A DNA stretch of 64,000 nucleotides from Branchiostoma floridae (taxonomy: Eukaryota > Chordata > Leptocardii > Amphioxiformes > Branchiostomatidae). The stretch covers positions 18,873,994 to 18,937,993 of the forward strand of contig NC_049990.1 in the NCBI RefSeq assembly GCF_000003815.2, read 5' to 3'. Made by a program: the position numbers and the translations under genes. Below, piece by piece: positions 1 to 14,100 of this stretch. The first letter of the stretch is position 1. Each line of letters opens with the position of its first letter. The notes beneath the pieces are model-generated. The model ran no database searches. It was given only the letters and a program-made list of their open reading frames with translations, and was not told the DNA's origin.

Positions 1-435
1 TTTGTTATACTTTGTTACTTCTTCTATCATGAAGATCAATGAAAATGTTGCCAGGAGGCCTATTTGAGTTTCTTATGAACATAAAGACTCAAACAAATAT
101 AGCAGTTGGGATTAGGTAGTAGACCGATCCTGACTTTCAGCCCATCACAATTAGCGGCTCAACCAATGAGAAGAGTGCAGGGTCAATGAGAGAATGGCTG
201 GATGTCCGTCAAATACTTAGGTTTTCATTTTGAATTCTACATTTTGAAGTTGAGCGAGACTATTGAATGAGTCGGTCCCTTAGCGCCAATACATTTCTCT
301 AGAAGTAATGATGGTAGTAGACATTCGACATGTAAGATTTCTACGTACCCAATGTCAGAGAAATAACAGTACTAACTGCGATCGCAACTTAATCACAAAC
401 GTTACATTTGACACATCGTAGGTACGATTTCTTAC
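1..435. other. Intron sequence, no exon seen
   Basis: This is the intron downstream of the last REJ exon in the window (donor GTAAGA at 435-430 on the minus strand). I found no continuation of the REJ reading frame here. The next exon must lie left of the window. Confidence 0.6.
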
Positions 436-2198
436 CATCTGATGGCTGCACCGTACAGTTACCTCCGGTAGGAGGCGTGTTTGTCACAAACTGGAAGTCA
501 AAGATTCCCGGTGAGCGGCCATGTTGTCTGCCTGTCACACGTATCTGGTACATTGATCCGAATCGCAGGGAGTTCTTCTTCACCACCAGTATCGAAGATC
601 TTGCCAAATTTGCTGTTGAAAAATGGTACTTCAGTTTACAAAAGACAGAAAAGCTGAACTAATAAATCAGAAGGACGCCGAATCTTTGTACTTATACGAG
701 TAGTGGTACTTTCACATGATTTGCACGTTTTTTTACATTCCATTTATCATTTGGTTTTAATTTTTGTTTATGTGCTAAACAAATAAAATCGAATCAAAAT
801 CTGCTCTCGAACGAGATCTCCTCAGTACAGTGTCACTGACGAAAGATAGAGGATTCTACCTGAAACGTCTAACCGTTTCCAAATCATATCCAGTTGCTCG
901 ACTAATCGCTACGTGGCATACCTTATTACCTGGATGTCTAACCTTCGTCGACACAAGTCATGATATGTTAAACATTTTTAAGTGTACTGTAAGTTTTTCA
1001 AATATCACCAATGAGCAAACAATAGTACATACTTATAGTTGCGTTTTGTTTCCAAGCTGGAATTAGTTGGTAGTGAGAACCATTGTAAATTGCCAGTTCC
1101 CAGTCCAAAGAGACGTCACCGGTTGTACATGATGTGCACTCCGCTGTAACAGTCATGTCACTTCCAGGGCTGGTCTTCAACCTGCAATTCTCCACACATC
1201 TGGAAATAGGATTAGATAGATCAATGGTCACAACGTAAGAAGACCCAAAGGCACATAAAGACTACGGGTTACATGTATAATTGTTAGATGTTGCTCACGG
1301 AAGAGATGTTCTATCTTCCACTGTTAGTGACAGATAAAACAGACACTATGTACAGTATTTACAGGTTTATTGTATCGGGGAAACTGCCCTCACTTTTGTG
1401 ACAAGCACATTAAACAGTGGACCATGGCTACGCATCTGGTCCTAAGAACTTCGTCCCTTTCCGGTAGCGTGCATGTCGGGTGGGCGACCAAGCTGGAGTC
1501 GAACTCACGGCTTCTAGTTCTAGAGGCTGAGCCGCTGACCACTGGACTACGCTGAACTGAACGCTACCTACGCACTCTCAGTTACAAGTGAGACATACAT
1601 TATACACAACACAACTTGATGCCTCACCTTATATCAATATCGTGCGGTTCACCTTCTGCTATGGTCACAGACTGGTCGAAGAAGGAGCATCTGGTATCTT
1701 TCCGCGCCTCTACCCTGAACACATACACAGAATGGACCTGCAAAAGAAAGACAATGTCGACGTAGTTACCACGTAAATGAATAAGTGTGCACACATTTGC
1801 ATGTATTTGCATAAGTGTACAATTTTGTCTGGTCGACGATAATATGCTACTGACGCAATATCAAACAGCGTTTTATTGCAGAAAAAAATGATTTAAAGAG
1901 TGTCATCGGAAAGAATCACCAAGATATGCATCACAATAGCGGAGCACACGTCAAGAAGCACAGGTGTCTTAGATAACAAAGGAAACTCTCAAGACTACCA
2001 GTAGTAATTTTTGGTACTTGGACGACAACATTACCTGGAGACTGCGTGTGTCTTGCAGTACAACTGTGCCGTCGCTGTGATTCCTCAACAACTGGCCCTC
2101 TCCAAAGCAACCGGCACCACGCAAAGCGGATGAGACGCTGGTGCATGCTTTCGGAAAAGCGTCTTCGGCTTTGCGACAAAACCAGGTGAAGGAGATGC
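436..2198 (-). CDS. REJ domain exons (middle part) of the polycystin-1-like protein
   Basis: Four exons, 2198-2035, 1737-1628, 1199-1033 and 612-436, continue the REJ (receptor for egg jelly) domain started at the end of the giant exon. Seen: an aromatic/cysteine strand (ISFTWFCR) matching the family YxWxC position, a segment ending in a Q-x-V-T-I strand, a paired-cysteine segment (CVENC then CTSC) followed by a tryptophan strand, and a proline/glycine-rich stretch (TNTPPTGGNC) typical of the REJ core in polycystin-1 and sea-urchin suREJ proteins. Phases are 1-0-2-1-1, all consistent, with donors GTAATG, GTGAGG, GTATGT and GTAAGA. In known family members REJ leads to a GPS self-cleavage site and a PLAT domain; neither is in this window. 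The domain is incomplete because the gene runs off the left edge. Confidence 0.88.
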
Positions 2199-5100
2199 CT
2201 TAAACATAAGACAAAATGATGTTCGTTATAAAACGACAACGACCGTTCCTCAAGTATTACTTGAGAGAGGACTGATCCCAAATATCTTGCCTCATAGTCA
2301 TGCTACGGTTGTGAATACAGAAATCTGACCAAAGCTCATAGAAGAACATAAATGTGTCCATGCGTTCCTCATAACTATGGAGTAACGTTCATGCGTCGTG
2401 AACACTTTATGATATTATGATAGCAATTAATGGAAAATGTCGACAGTGTAAAGTTACGAAATTTGCTGGCGCTGATACCTGTGGAACTATGTGGATCATC
2501 AGGGTCGAATGACAGATGAGTGGCGTTCAAGACGAGCGGTCGTCCATACCCAGCTGGTCGGGCCACACCACCCTTAATTCCCGCTATCAAGTCGGACTTC
2601 ACCACCTCGATGAAAACAAAGTCACTACTTTCCACAGATGTCATATTCGGCATGGACACGATCAGCTCAATTCTGTAGAGTCCATATTGAAACACCAGTG
2701 GGTCCAGATCTACATCAGCCGTTTTCAATGTTTGTATCATTTCCGATGGATAAGGTTCAAACTCTGGCACAATGCTTCTGTTGGAAAAGTCTACAGCCTG
2801 ATACGCTCTCCATGTCATGTTAGCAAACGTTTCAGCTTTACATTTGAGTTTAACATTTGCACTAACACGGATCCGACTACTTCTTGTCTCTATCCGAGGT
2901 GAGGTCATGAACCTTCCAATGCCGAGTACTCTTACAAACGGTCTCTCACATGGCCAACCTATTCGTGCCTTTGTTTCTAACTGCTGTACAGAAATGTCGT
3001 TGAAGGCAAATACAGTGACGGTGAATATTTCATCTATGCCGTAACTGTAATTGTGAACGAGGGTGTCGGTCTCGTGTATTGTTATGGTTGTGTCTCCAGC
3101 AAAGTTACCCATATCAAGACATTTCTCCGATCCATAGACTGTCCTCTGGGTATTGTCTCCCATGTCGAAAATAATACACGGGTCTGTACCAAACTGGGTT
3201 ATCTTCAAAATGAATGATACGGTGGAGCTTTTATTGATAACAGGTCCTGTGTTGAACAGAGATTCCAAGATGATCGCCTTGCGTACTGCAACAGCAAGAT
3301 GAGCGGTTGTATTTGCCACAGGGTTGTCAGCTGCAAGAGTGACGTTATAGTTACCAACAGTATTGTATTCATGTTCAACTTGACTGTCGCTTGTTACAAC
3401 CAGAGCAGTACTGTCCCCGAAATCCCATGTAAACGTAACGTTACTGGCAGCCTTGTGGGTGGCTTGGAGACTAACAGGTTGGGACATGTTGTGATATGAG
3501 ACAGCAGAAGCCGGGTGAAGCTGTTTTATCAAGTCTGGGTCAACGCTGTACAACGGAAAGATGGTAAGATCTTCAATGATTCCAAACACGTATGCTTTGG
3601 TTGAGAGCTCGACACGACTCACAAGGTTAGATATAGTGAGATGGGACGTATAGACGCCATCTGTGGAATATACATGCTCGTACGTTGTGACGGTATCCAG
3701 GCTTGTAGTGATGATGTCTGTCTCCGTGTCCCCAAAGTCCCAAGACAGAGTCGGATCAGTAGGAACATTCGTGCTTTCTCCTATCTCAAGCTTGAACGTA
3801 ACGACGCCAGGAGGAGTTGCAAAAATACCAGCAGAGCTCAGTGTGACATCGGCTACTGGGTATTGCACGGTGACGAAGTGATTTTCGCTGTATGCATGAA
3901 ACTCATTAAACACCATTACAAGGACGGTGTAGAGTCCTGGTGATTTGTAACTAAATGAGAATTGAACAGCACCGTTCGGTCGGTCCTTGCTTGTGTATGT
4001 GTTGTTTTTATCACCAATGCCGTAGTGAACTTGGAAGGTTAAGTATGAGCCAGTCTCCACGGTTGTGTTGACTGTGAAGTTTGTACCAACAGGAACAGCA
4101 GTGTTGCTGATTGAAGACCTGAATCCACTGATTCGTTCAACGATGTTCACTCTTGCAGTGAAATTTTTCTCGCTGATAATATTATAGCAATGCACTTGTA
4201 CAAGGATGGTTCCAGTCACGTTATAGTGATGGGTAACAGAGATGGTATTGCTGTTGGCAATGTCGTATTCCGTTTTAACCATATCAGTCCCATCACCGAA
4301 GTACCAGTGAACCGACAAGTTTGTCGGAGACGCTACATCATCTGGCCAAGTTAGCTGATATAGCGATACCCCGGGAGGGTAAAGAATGGACGTCTGATAC
4401 AGTAGCGTGACGTTTCGTATCGGATGTTGAACAACGACAGGTTCAGTTAAGTGGCTTGTCACCTCGTTTAGCTTGTTATACGCATTTACACTAACGACGT
4501 ATAATCCGTCGTCATTGTACGAGTGGGTTACAACTGAGGGGAACTGAAGATTGTAAGGTGCTTCCTGGACAATCATTGTCTGATTTCCATCACCGAACAT
4601 AACTGTGTAGACGATATGGGACCCGGCAGTCGTGCTAATTGTAAAATTTACACTCTGTCCCACTTGGATCTCTGTTTTGTTAGTAGCAATGACAACACCA
4701 GCTATCCTTTCCTGAATTTCGATCTGCTTTTTCACTGTGGCGGAGCTGACAAGGTTCATACATGTCAGAGACACGACCAAAGTGCCTAAGGATTCTCGCG
4801 CATATTTGTGATGTTGTTTACGGCTTCCGTTGACAGTCACAGCGTCTACCTTTTCTTGAAGAGAGACGCCATCGCCAAAGTCCCAGATATACATGGCGTC
4901 CGTCGGCAGAGAGCCGTTCAGATCGACACGAAATTCAGCATCACCTGGCGGGAACACGAGTATTGCAGGCGCGACCAGCACAATATCAGGAACAGGCATT
5001 TGTACAACAATTGTTTCGGGTAATACAAAGTCCTCTTGACTGATCTCGTTGAATGCCACGACGGTGATGGTAAAGTTCCCAGCGGTAGCGTACGCATGTT

Positions 5101-8100
5101 CAACGGCAAAGATTTTCTCGAGGGCCCCTGTGTTACTTTGAGAGATGGAAGTTTCATTGCCATCTCCGAAGTCAATACTCATCGTTACTCCAGATCCATG
5201 CTCAATAGTGATCTCAATCTCAGCGGCCTCCTCTACAGAGATGTTCTGTTTGGTAACTGTTACAACTAAACCCGATATAACTTCTTCGAAGACGACCAGT
5301 ACGTCGAATCGTTCCGAATCAATTATGTTCTCACACGTGATGGTCGATAAGTAATTAGATGTTGGAGATGTTGGCGTGTAAAGGTGTTCTTCGCGATCTT
5401 CAAGCCCAGAGGAAAGATTAGAAGCTTTTCGAGCCAAGACGATACCATCACCAAAGTTAAAGAGTACACTGAGGTTAGAAGGAGGAGCTGTGCCTCTTTC
5501 AACACTAAGAGTGATCTCAGCAATGCCAGGCGGCAATGGCACAGGGTTGTTGACGGTTACAGTAAGATTGACGATGGGATGTTGCACGAGAAGCTTATCA
5601 GCAAGGCTGTAATTCAGCATGCTCACGTCGTTCTCCACACTGATATCTACTTGAAAGGATCCAGATGTCTTGTAAGTGTGAACAATCTGGAAGGACTCTT
5701 CGGAAGCAAACATCCGTGGGGAGCTGGCGATATCTGTAAAGCCATCACCATAGCTCACCGTGAAAGTAGCATGTGAGCCGGTGACTACTGTCATAACAAA
5801 AAGCACGTCTGCTCCGACAGCGACTTCATTGCCAGGTAGTATCGTAACGGACAAGCCCGAAAGTTCCTCCTGTACTTCAACTTCGCGTTCCAGTCTTCCA
5901 TAGCTGACAAGATTGTATGCCTCTATCGTAGCATCTATACGCCCTACGTCGTCCCTTCTAATGGGAAAGGTGCCACGGTGTGGGTATCCGCTAGACAGAC
6001 TCGCGGAGTAGGCTGAGGACGTGTAGCCATTGCTAAGAGACACATTTACATAAACGTCTGTAGGAATGTCGTCGGAGTATTTGAAGACCAACCTGAATGG
6101 ATGCTCGGCAGAACCTTGCGATGGCAGTGCAGCTACGCTGTCAGTTTCGAGAAGCAGTTCGTTCAAAGGTTTCTGCACCACAATGCCAGGTTCGGAGGTC
6201 TTCCACTGCAATGGCCCGGTAACGTTGTTGGTCAACACAACGCGTACTATGTACTTTCCCGGTTGTTTGTAGATGTGTGTCCAATTGAAACTCGTGACAG
6301 GGCCGTCTCGGTACTCCTTGTCGTTTTCTCCGTCCCCATAGAAGATGTTGAACACAACCATATTAGCGGCTGAAAGGGTAACCGTTCCGTTCACTTCATC
6401 ATAGACTGCAATCGGTTCTAGAGAAAGAGTTACCTTCAAGTCCGTTATCTTTGTCTGAATGGCAAATTTTCTCGTGAAGTTGACTTCACTCACGTGGTTT
6501 TTGCAAGCCACCCTTGTAGTGTGTATGCCCAGTAAGGAACCAAATGTATAGCTCCAATAATGAAAGCTGTTGAAAAATGATAGTTGATCGGCCACAGGGG
6601 ACAGTAGGGTGTCCTCCAGGTAGTAATGACATGAAGCATCTGTTGGTGCGGGGACATCTTTAGCCAGTCTGAAGGTATAAAGAAGTTCCCCTGGAGGTGC
6701 AGAGATGAAATCCGCAGTAAGCAACTCAATGCCTCTGATAGGATGCTCGGAAATCACTCGATAACTCAAAGATACTTCTTCTGTGCCAAAGTCATTTGTG
6801 GCTACCACTCTAACCTGGTATCGACCTGTGTACGTGTATGTGTGATTTAGAGATATGACATCCTTTTCCCACGGTTGTGCACTGCGATTGGCTAAGACAG
6901 TAACGTCGCCAAAGTTGACCTCAAAGATGACACCTGATCCGGTGGTGGTTTTGACCATGATGTGCAGAGGGTCTTCATTGGTGCGTAGATGGACACTGTT
7001 ACACTCCAATGTTAGGTTGGTAATAGGAAGCCCCACGCGCAAAGGAGCGGTCCAGTTGAGATGGCTGACGTCGTTATACACATTTACCGTTACATTGTAG
7101 TCCCCACTACGTTTGTAGTAGCGCTGGTATGTCGTAACGGAATCTTCAATGGGGTCACCTTCTACCTTGTGAACTAAGTCATCACCGAAATGCATGTCAA
7201 CAAATGCATTATCAGGCAGCTCGTCTCCGATGTTAACTTTAATTGTCACATTAATCGGCAGGGATGAATCCGGGGAATCTACAACGTCAACGTCCAAAGA
7301 GGAAACTGGGATTTCGCTAATGATGAAAAAGCGGTCTCTCCATCTCTCAAAATTAGTGGCAACCTCTAGAAGTACCAGGTTGTCCAAAGTGTCATTAAAA
7401 ATCAGGTGCGTTGTCACATTCCCAGTGTCACCACTCTGTAGAATTGAGAGTTCATGATTGATGTACCACATCAGGTCCCAACGATATCCTTCTCCGACAT
7501 CCATTGTGACGTCTAGAGTCGACCCTCTCTCTATAAACTCTGGATACTGCCCTGTTTTTATACTTTCAATCTGCCCTCCTATGTCAATGAATGAGTAAGC
7601 AACTTCTTTACTCGCCGAGTTTTCTGCAACAAGTTCGACAATATAGGTACCTTGGTCTGAGTACTGGTCAGAAGTAAGAGTATGCGAGATTCTTCCAGGG
7701 ATGCTGTCATGTATTGACATATTGCCGTAAAAAGAGACATTGGCACCAAACGATAGCATGTACCACACACGCGTCCCATTAAACAACGTGTAGTTGAGTT
7801 CTTGGTCGTCTCCAAATACATACAATTTGTCAGTGATGTTGGTGTCAACGACAACTGCTTCTTCAACTTTCACAACAGCAAATGCTGTTACATTGCTTTG
7901 TTCGTTACTGCAGTAAAGAGAAGCATGATATATTCCAGAATGGTTGTAAGTGCGGTTTGTCAAAACGTAGGGGTCAGAATAGTTATTTTCTAACCAATCT
8001 ACTGGATCGAGGTTACATTCGCTTTCGCCGTCTCCAAAATCGAGTGTACAAATCCCCTTGGCGGAAGGAACCGGGGGATGAATTTCAAACACAGTAAGGT

Positions 8101-11100
8101 CCTGCACCAGTTTTGGAGAGGCATGAAGCCAAATGTCATCAAAGTAACCAAAATCCTCGGTTATATTGACCAGCGCTTCAACAGTCTGCGAGGATACCAC
8201 ATTTCTTGCTCTCACACGGATACGCTGCGTGCCTGTTGTATTAAAGCAAACGTAACGTGGAAATGTTACAAATGTGATCGGGTCACCGTTGATCCAAAGT
8301 TCATATGTTACATCGTCGCCTTCCTCTACTGTCACGCTGATTTGCACGGTGTCATTCACAAAGACAAGCTTTGTTTCTGCGTGCAATATGTCTACATGTA
8401 GACCAGATACTGGTTTTATTTGGTCTTGTTCTCGGTATGCAGTTATGTAGTAAAAAGCACTGCAGTTTCGTGGATCCGATGTTTGGAGTTCTGATACTGT
8501 ATTACAACGTTCGCCGGAGGAACCACTTACAGACCTCGCACAAAGGCATGTTGACTCATTGTGAATGTTGGAATAACGGTACAGTAATCTTCCACAAGCT
8601 CGTCTGCACCCTGCAGATGTAAGTTCATCACTGGTAACCTGGATTGCCGTGAAGCTTGAATCGCTGACACCGTTGATGCACCCAATGATGTATGGGTCTG
8701 CAAAAGGATCAATGCAGATGAAGAGCCATGTATTACAAAACAATCATAATAAGAACTACAATAGAACTTGAACAGTCTATCAGGAAAAAGCGATGAACTG
8801 CATCTTAAGCCGAGAGAGGCATCTTAAGACACCATTGCCGGGTATGATTGCTTTCAACTTTGGTTCTCCTCACCATGCTGTTATCAATATGCTAACAATT
8901 GTAATGGAAATGTACATTCGCGTGGTGTATACTTATAGTTTAAGCAGACCTAAAGCACAGAGGTCGAGCTTTTCCTACAACAGAAAGAAATTCCAGGAGC
9001 CAAGGAAGCTTGCAGGATGCAAAGCACAATGGAAAAGGATGAAGAAAGACTGAATGCAGCTATAGGACTTTCCAAAGATGCAGAACCCAGTGACTGCTGC
9101 TGCTGTGCGTGTGTTAAATCTACATGAAAGAACAGTCCTTACTTTATGCTTACTGAAAGAAGAGATAAAACACTTACCTAGATTTCCAAAGAATGCAATC
9201 TCGCCTACCGCGGGCGAGATGTCGGATTCTTGAGAGTACGTAGAGCTGAAATGAATCTTCCACAGTCTACCTGTAAAAGACGAATATACCACTAACATTA
9301 AAGTTACTGCGTCTGAAACTACAAATTTCTAAACTAAGTGAATAAGACGAAAGTTAATATATTTCCTTTCACAAAATCACATTCGTTATGACTCTTCTTC
9401 TCTTTAAAGCTACAGGCACTTTGTATTTTTCTGTTTTCTACTCCACTCTACTCTACTCTACTCTACTCTACTCTACTCTACTCTACTCTACTCTACTCTA
9501 CTCTACTCTACTCTACTCTACTCCACTCTACTCTACTCTACTCTACTCCACTCTTCTCTACTAAGTTTAGGCTCGAAAAGGCTCTTACCCGTGACATTGA
9601 AGCCAGTAAATATCTGCACTTCTGTATTATTCAAAGCTGTAAAAGTAGCAACTTCCATCCACCCACATGCCTCAGTCAAGGCGGCTGTCATCACTGTAAA
9701 AGTCTTCACTTGGCGGTTATGTTGATTTGAGGCGCTTTGAATGGCCAACTTTGAAACTGTGTAATAATCCTGCAAAATTGAAGTAAAAAATCTGTTTGTT
9801 TTCTTCAAATATATATTGATCTCCGGTAGCGGTGATGATGATAGGATATGTACACAGCATATAAGTTAAGTGTTTTAATGCATATATATGACTAATATAT
9901 GAATAGAAATATATAGCCTGAGTTGTCCAGCAAATAAACTTATAGGAACAAAAAAGTATACTGTATTTGGATCTGAAGAGAAACTGCTTTCAGTGTCTAC
10001 TGTTTTCAGTAGATTCTTGAATTGCTTGTTACCAGTATTTCTGATCGTTCTAAGAAAAACATTGATAGTGTTTTTATCGTACTTCTTGACTTGTGTGAGA
10101 CTCATACTATGTAAACGATGTAAATTGTGCCTCTGTTATATACTTTGTCTAACCCGTGCATCTTCCCTCATGACCACAAACAAACAAAGAAACAAACAAA
10201 CAAACAAACATACTAGCATGTATTACCTGTAGATCGTACACGATGTAATACTCGGTGAGACCTATTGCCCACCACGGTCTTTCAAGACTATTGTCAATGG
10301 TGACCCTGGCGGAACGGCGAATATCAGAATTTGGGTCCTCCTCGGCAACAGAGAGGGTACTCTGCGGGATCCATTCACCAGGCATAGCTAAAATAACAAT
10401 CAATGATCATTTGCTGTGATATAAGAATAACCAAAAGAGTCGACCAGTAGAACAGTAGTCGAATTATCGTATTAAAGAATTGCTTTCAGGATGTACATCA
10501 CACCAACCCTTGATTGAATAACATAGCTAAAGTAACAATCAATAATAAACTGCTATGATTTAGAGTAACCAACCAAGAGAGTCTACCAGTAGTCAAGTTA
10601 TGGTAAAAACGAATTGCTATAAAAAGCACATCATGTCAATCCTTAGTAAAATAACCTAAAACTGCAACAACATCAAAATCAAACCTAATATCTATGTACC
10701 TTTGAATTTAGTTATTGCTGTTTTTCGTTGAAGAGGTTCATCAATCACGTATGCAAACAGTTACAACAATTTTCATCAATCAATGACTGTTTTTGAAAAG
10801 GTACAGTACATACCTCCCAAATTTTCGATGTCTACCAGTACATCATCTTCAGGGGAATGACCTAATCTCAGTTCTCGCGAGAGAACACGAGACTAGGTCA
10901 TGCGTAAGGTGGCCATCCACATTCAGCTAGAGGCTGCGTAGTTGAACCGGACAGAGGGTTGGGAGCTGCCCAAGTGCTACCTACCCCTTCTCCGCAAGGA
11001 GGCGGGGGGAGGGGGCAGATGATCCACGCAAGCCTGACCTAGTCTAGCGTTGTCTCACGAGACATGAGACTAGGTCCTTCCCCTGAAGATGATGTACTGG

Positions 11101-14100
11101 TAGACATCGAAAATTTGGGAGGTATGTACTGTACATTTTCAAAAACAGTCATTGATGGATGAAAATTGTTGTAACAGTTATTGCTGTTTGATTTTAACAT
11201 GTACTGTACTAGTATATGCAAAATTAACACAATTCGGTGGCACAGGCTCTACAAATTGTGCATTGCTATTTGCATGGTTTCACCCAGGTTTCACAAAAAT
11301 GGAATTTAAATTGAAATTTGGCAAGATCCTACAAATAACTTTTACACGATCGAAGCATTTCCGTTTTGATGAAGTAAAATAACGTTTTGATGAAGTAAAT
11401 AAATGTGAAAATTTACCTTGTTGTAGATTTTCAAGGTCGCGAAGCCCTTCCCAGAAGTAGATGGACTTTATCTTGACTTCAGCAGGTGTGCCGGTGGATA
11501 TAAGCCCCCTGCCGATGTAAAACGTGCTGTAGATGTCTTCAGCGGACTCAATACCAGGCCAGTCCCACCCTTTGGAACAAAAAAACATGAAGTAAAGCAT
11601 TAATAGTGATGGGTTAAAAATTGCACTAGTATAAAAGCAATATTTTAGAAACTTAACAATGAAGCTAAGTTAAAGTGAATCCTGCAGAATTCATCTTGTA
11701 CCAGGAAAAGACATTCTAAAATCTTTACCTCGAGAATATCTTAAATGCCATATACGATTGATAACAACGTATTTGTATTTTCCTCACTTATTTTTATGCT
11801 TTTACCTTTCAGAATATAGCTTACACTATAAAACATTTGTGTCTTAGATTAATAGATGTGTAACCCCTATATGTGAAAAGGAATTGGACGTTACTCGTTC
11901 AACTTTGTGATATTCAACATTACATTTTGAGCCACTGTTCATAAACGCCAAAGCGTATTTACTGGTATTCATGTGCTACGCAGTGTTACAGACTACGTCA
12001 GATATCCAGATCGAATGGCCTCGTTTCAGTCTCAACAACAGGAATTGAATTTCCTGTTATTTAAGCAAATTAGGCCCTTATTTGCAAAATTCGCATAAAA
12101 ATTTGAACATGCATTTCATTGTTCTCTGTCAAAGCTACCAGCATACCGACTATTATGGAAATCTGTCGTTCATGTGTTCAATTATTCTCCTTGGAACTTT
12201 TTAACAACAATGTCACACATCAGTAGGCCCAAAGTCAACCTTGACCTTCGTGTCAACTAGACCTACACGCATACCAAATATTATCGTAATCAATCGGAAA
12301 GTTATGACCATAAATATCTGCAAAAACACACCAAAAACTATACCTCAATATTTCGTGGAGGTAATAACAGAAAGATATCTAGATGTATTGAAGCGACTAA
12401 CCTGTCTGGTCCCTCAAGGTGTGTATACCATCAACGGACAGGAACAGTCCACCCTCCGGGTACCACTTCAGCGCGATATGGGCCCATTCCTGGTACAGGT
12501 TGAACCTAACCTTCCACATTCTGGAGCCGTTGTTTAGACCTACCTGCAATTCAACGATAGAAAACAGTCAAATGTTACTTTGTATGCAATTATAATGAAA
12601 CAAAACTGTTGCTATCACTGACCATGAGAGGGATGGAATGACCAGAATGGGTTTGTTTGTTTGAACCTTTATTTATTCATGAGAAGCTCAAATCAGCTTG
12701 AAGTCCGCTTCTCATTGATCATGAGGTGATGAAGAAGGTAAGGGTTAGATAAAATATAACAGAGATACAGATTATATCGAGTCCTATTAAATCCATATAC
12801 ATAATAACATATATAGTGGAGCAAAAGCCTTGTCCGTTCCTTTTGGTCATTTACTTAGAGTCTCTTTAATCTAAATTCTAAGATACTAAGATTAATTATA
12901 AGTAATTGAATGTACATACAGTATACAGAATATGGTTCTATACCTACAATACTATTGCGGGGGTTGACTTCTTTAAAACCAGTTGAAAATAAAAAATCCA
13001 ATATTTTCGAAAAAAAAAGATTCTATGGTAGGTTGGTTTGATGATCTCAGTAGAGAGAGTATCATATACCTGGATCCCTGGCTTTTATCGATTTAAAGAT
13101 AAGGATGGTTTTACGATCCCAGACACCTTATCGACTTAACTAGTTCGCTAACAGATATACTCTGGATGCCTTAAGTTGTCAATGGATTGGAGGTACATGT
13201 GTTGTTCTCGATTAACTCATTAATGACATGTTGGATGAAGCGAAGGAGTCTTACCTCGTAAAGGTTTTTAATATATCCAAAGTAAAATCCTGCAGACATT
13301 TCACTCTCCCCTCCTGTAGAGAGAATGTACTGGTCCGTCAGCAGTCCGCTGTGTTTGAAGGAGAACGCCAGAGTAAAGCCGTATTCACACAGTCGCGGAT
13401 CCGACAGGCACTGGTTTGGGTAGTCACCAAGCTTCTCACTTCCATAAGGTTCTGGTGCTTTGGTAAATTGAATGAGGCATATCAAATGTGTCAATGTCTA
13501 TATAGATTGTATGATTGCTTCCGCAAAAAAACGTAGTCAGTTAATGTCTTTGCTTGCTTGTTTCTGTATCCGTAGTTATGTGAATATTCCAGAGTAGTCT
13601 ATACATGTATATTGTCCAATCAGTGTGATTAGATACATGGGGAGTTGGAAGAGTCGTTTGGGTCGTGTTCATTTGCCCTTGTTTTGATGGGACGGACATG
13701 GACATTTCATTACCATTTTTGTGTGGAAAATTACAGTTCGTTTTTGCTTCAAAATGAAATATTTGGCTAGTCTAAATTTCTCTGGAGGGACAGAAAGCCG
13801 TGCATATGCTCACCAAGGTTTCTGTCGTAGATGACGGATTTTCCATCTTTGTTAGTATCATTACAGGTTCTGATCTTCGGGTGGCACCGCTTGTTGTCAA
13901 AGAAAATGAAGGCAACACAGTCGGGATGGCTCGTGCACCTCTCAGCACACTCCTCTAGGATGATGCCGTCTCCATATATGGACGAGATGTCGTTCCCATA
14001 ACAGTCCCCGGGACGGACGGAGTAACCACGAACGGTGGGAAGTTGAAGATCTTGAATTCATGCAAGAAAAAAAGTAGAATCAAAGGCGCCGTCGGAAAAT

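Noticed and set aside
1478-1556. Functional tRNA gene
   Set aside because: A and B boxes are recognisable but the acceptor and anticodon stems do not pair, so it is treated as a SINE head.
1931-2281. 116-codon minus-strand ORF starting MGSVLSQV
   Set aside because: The true coding frame in this stretch is the REJ exon 2198-2035 in another frame, with correct splice sites and cysteine pattern.
2516-8622. Many plus-strand ORFs opposite the giant exon
   Set aside because: Antisense shadows of the PKD exon; no start context, splice signals or domain content.
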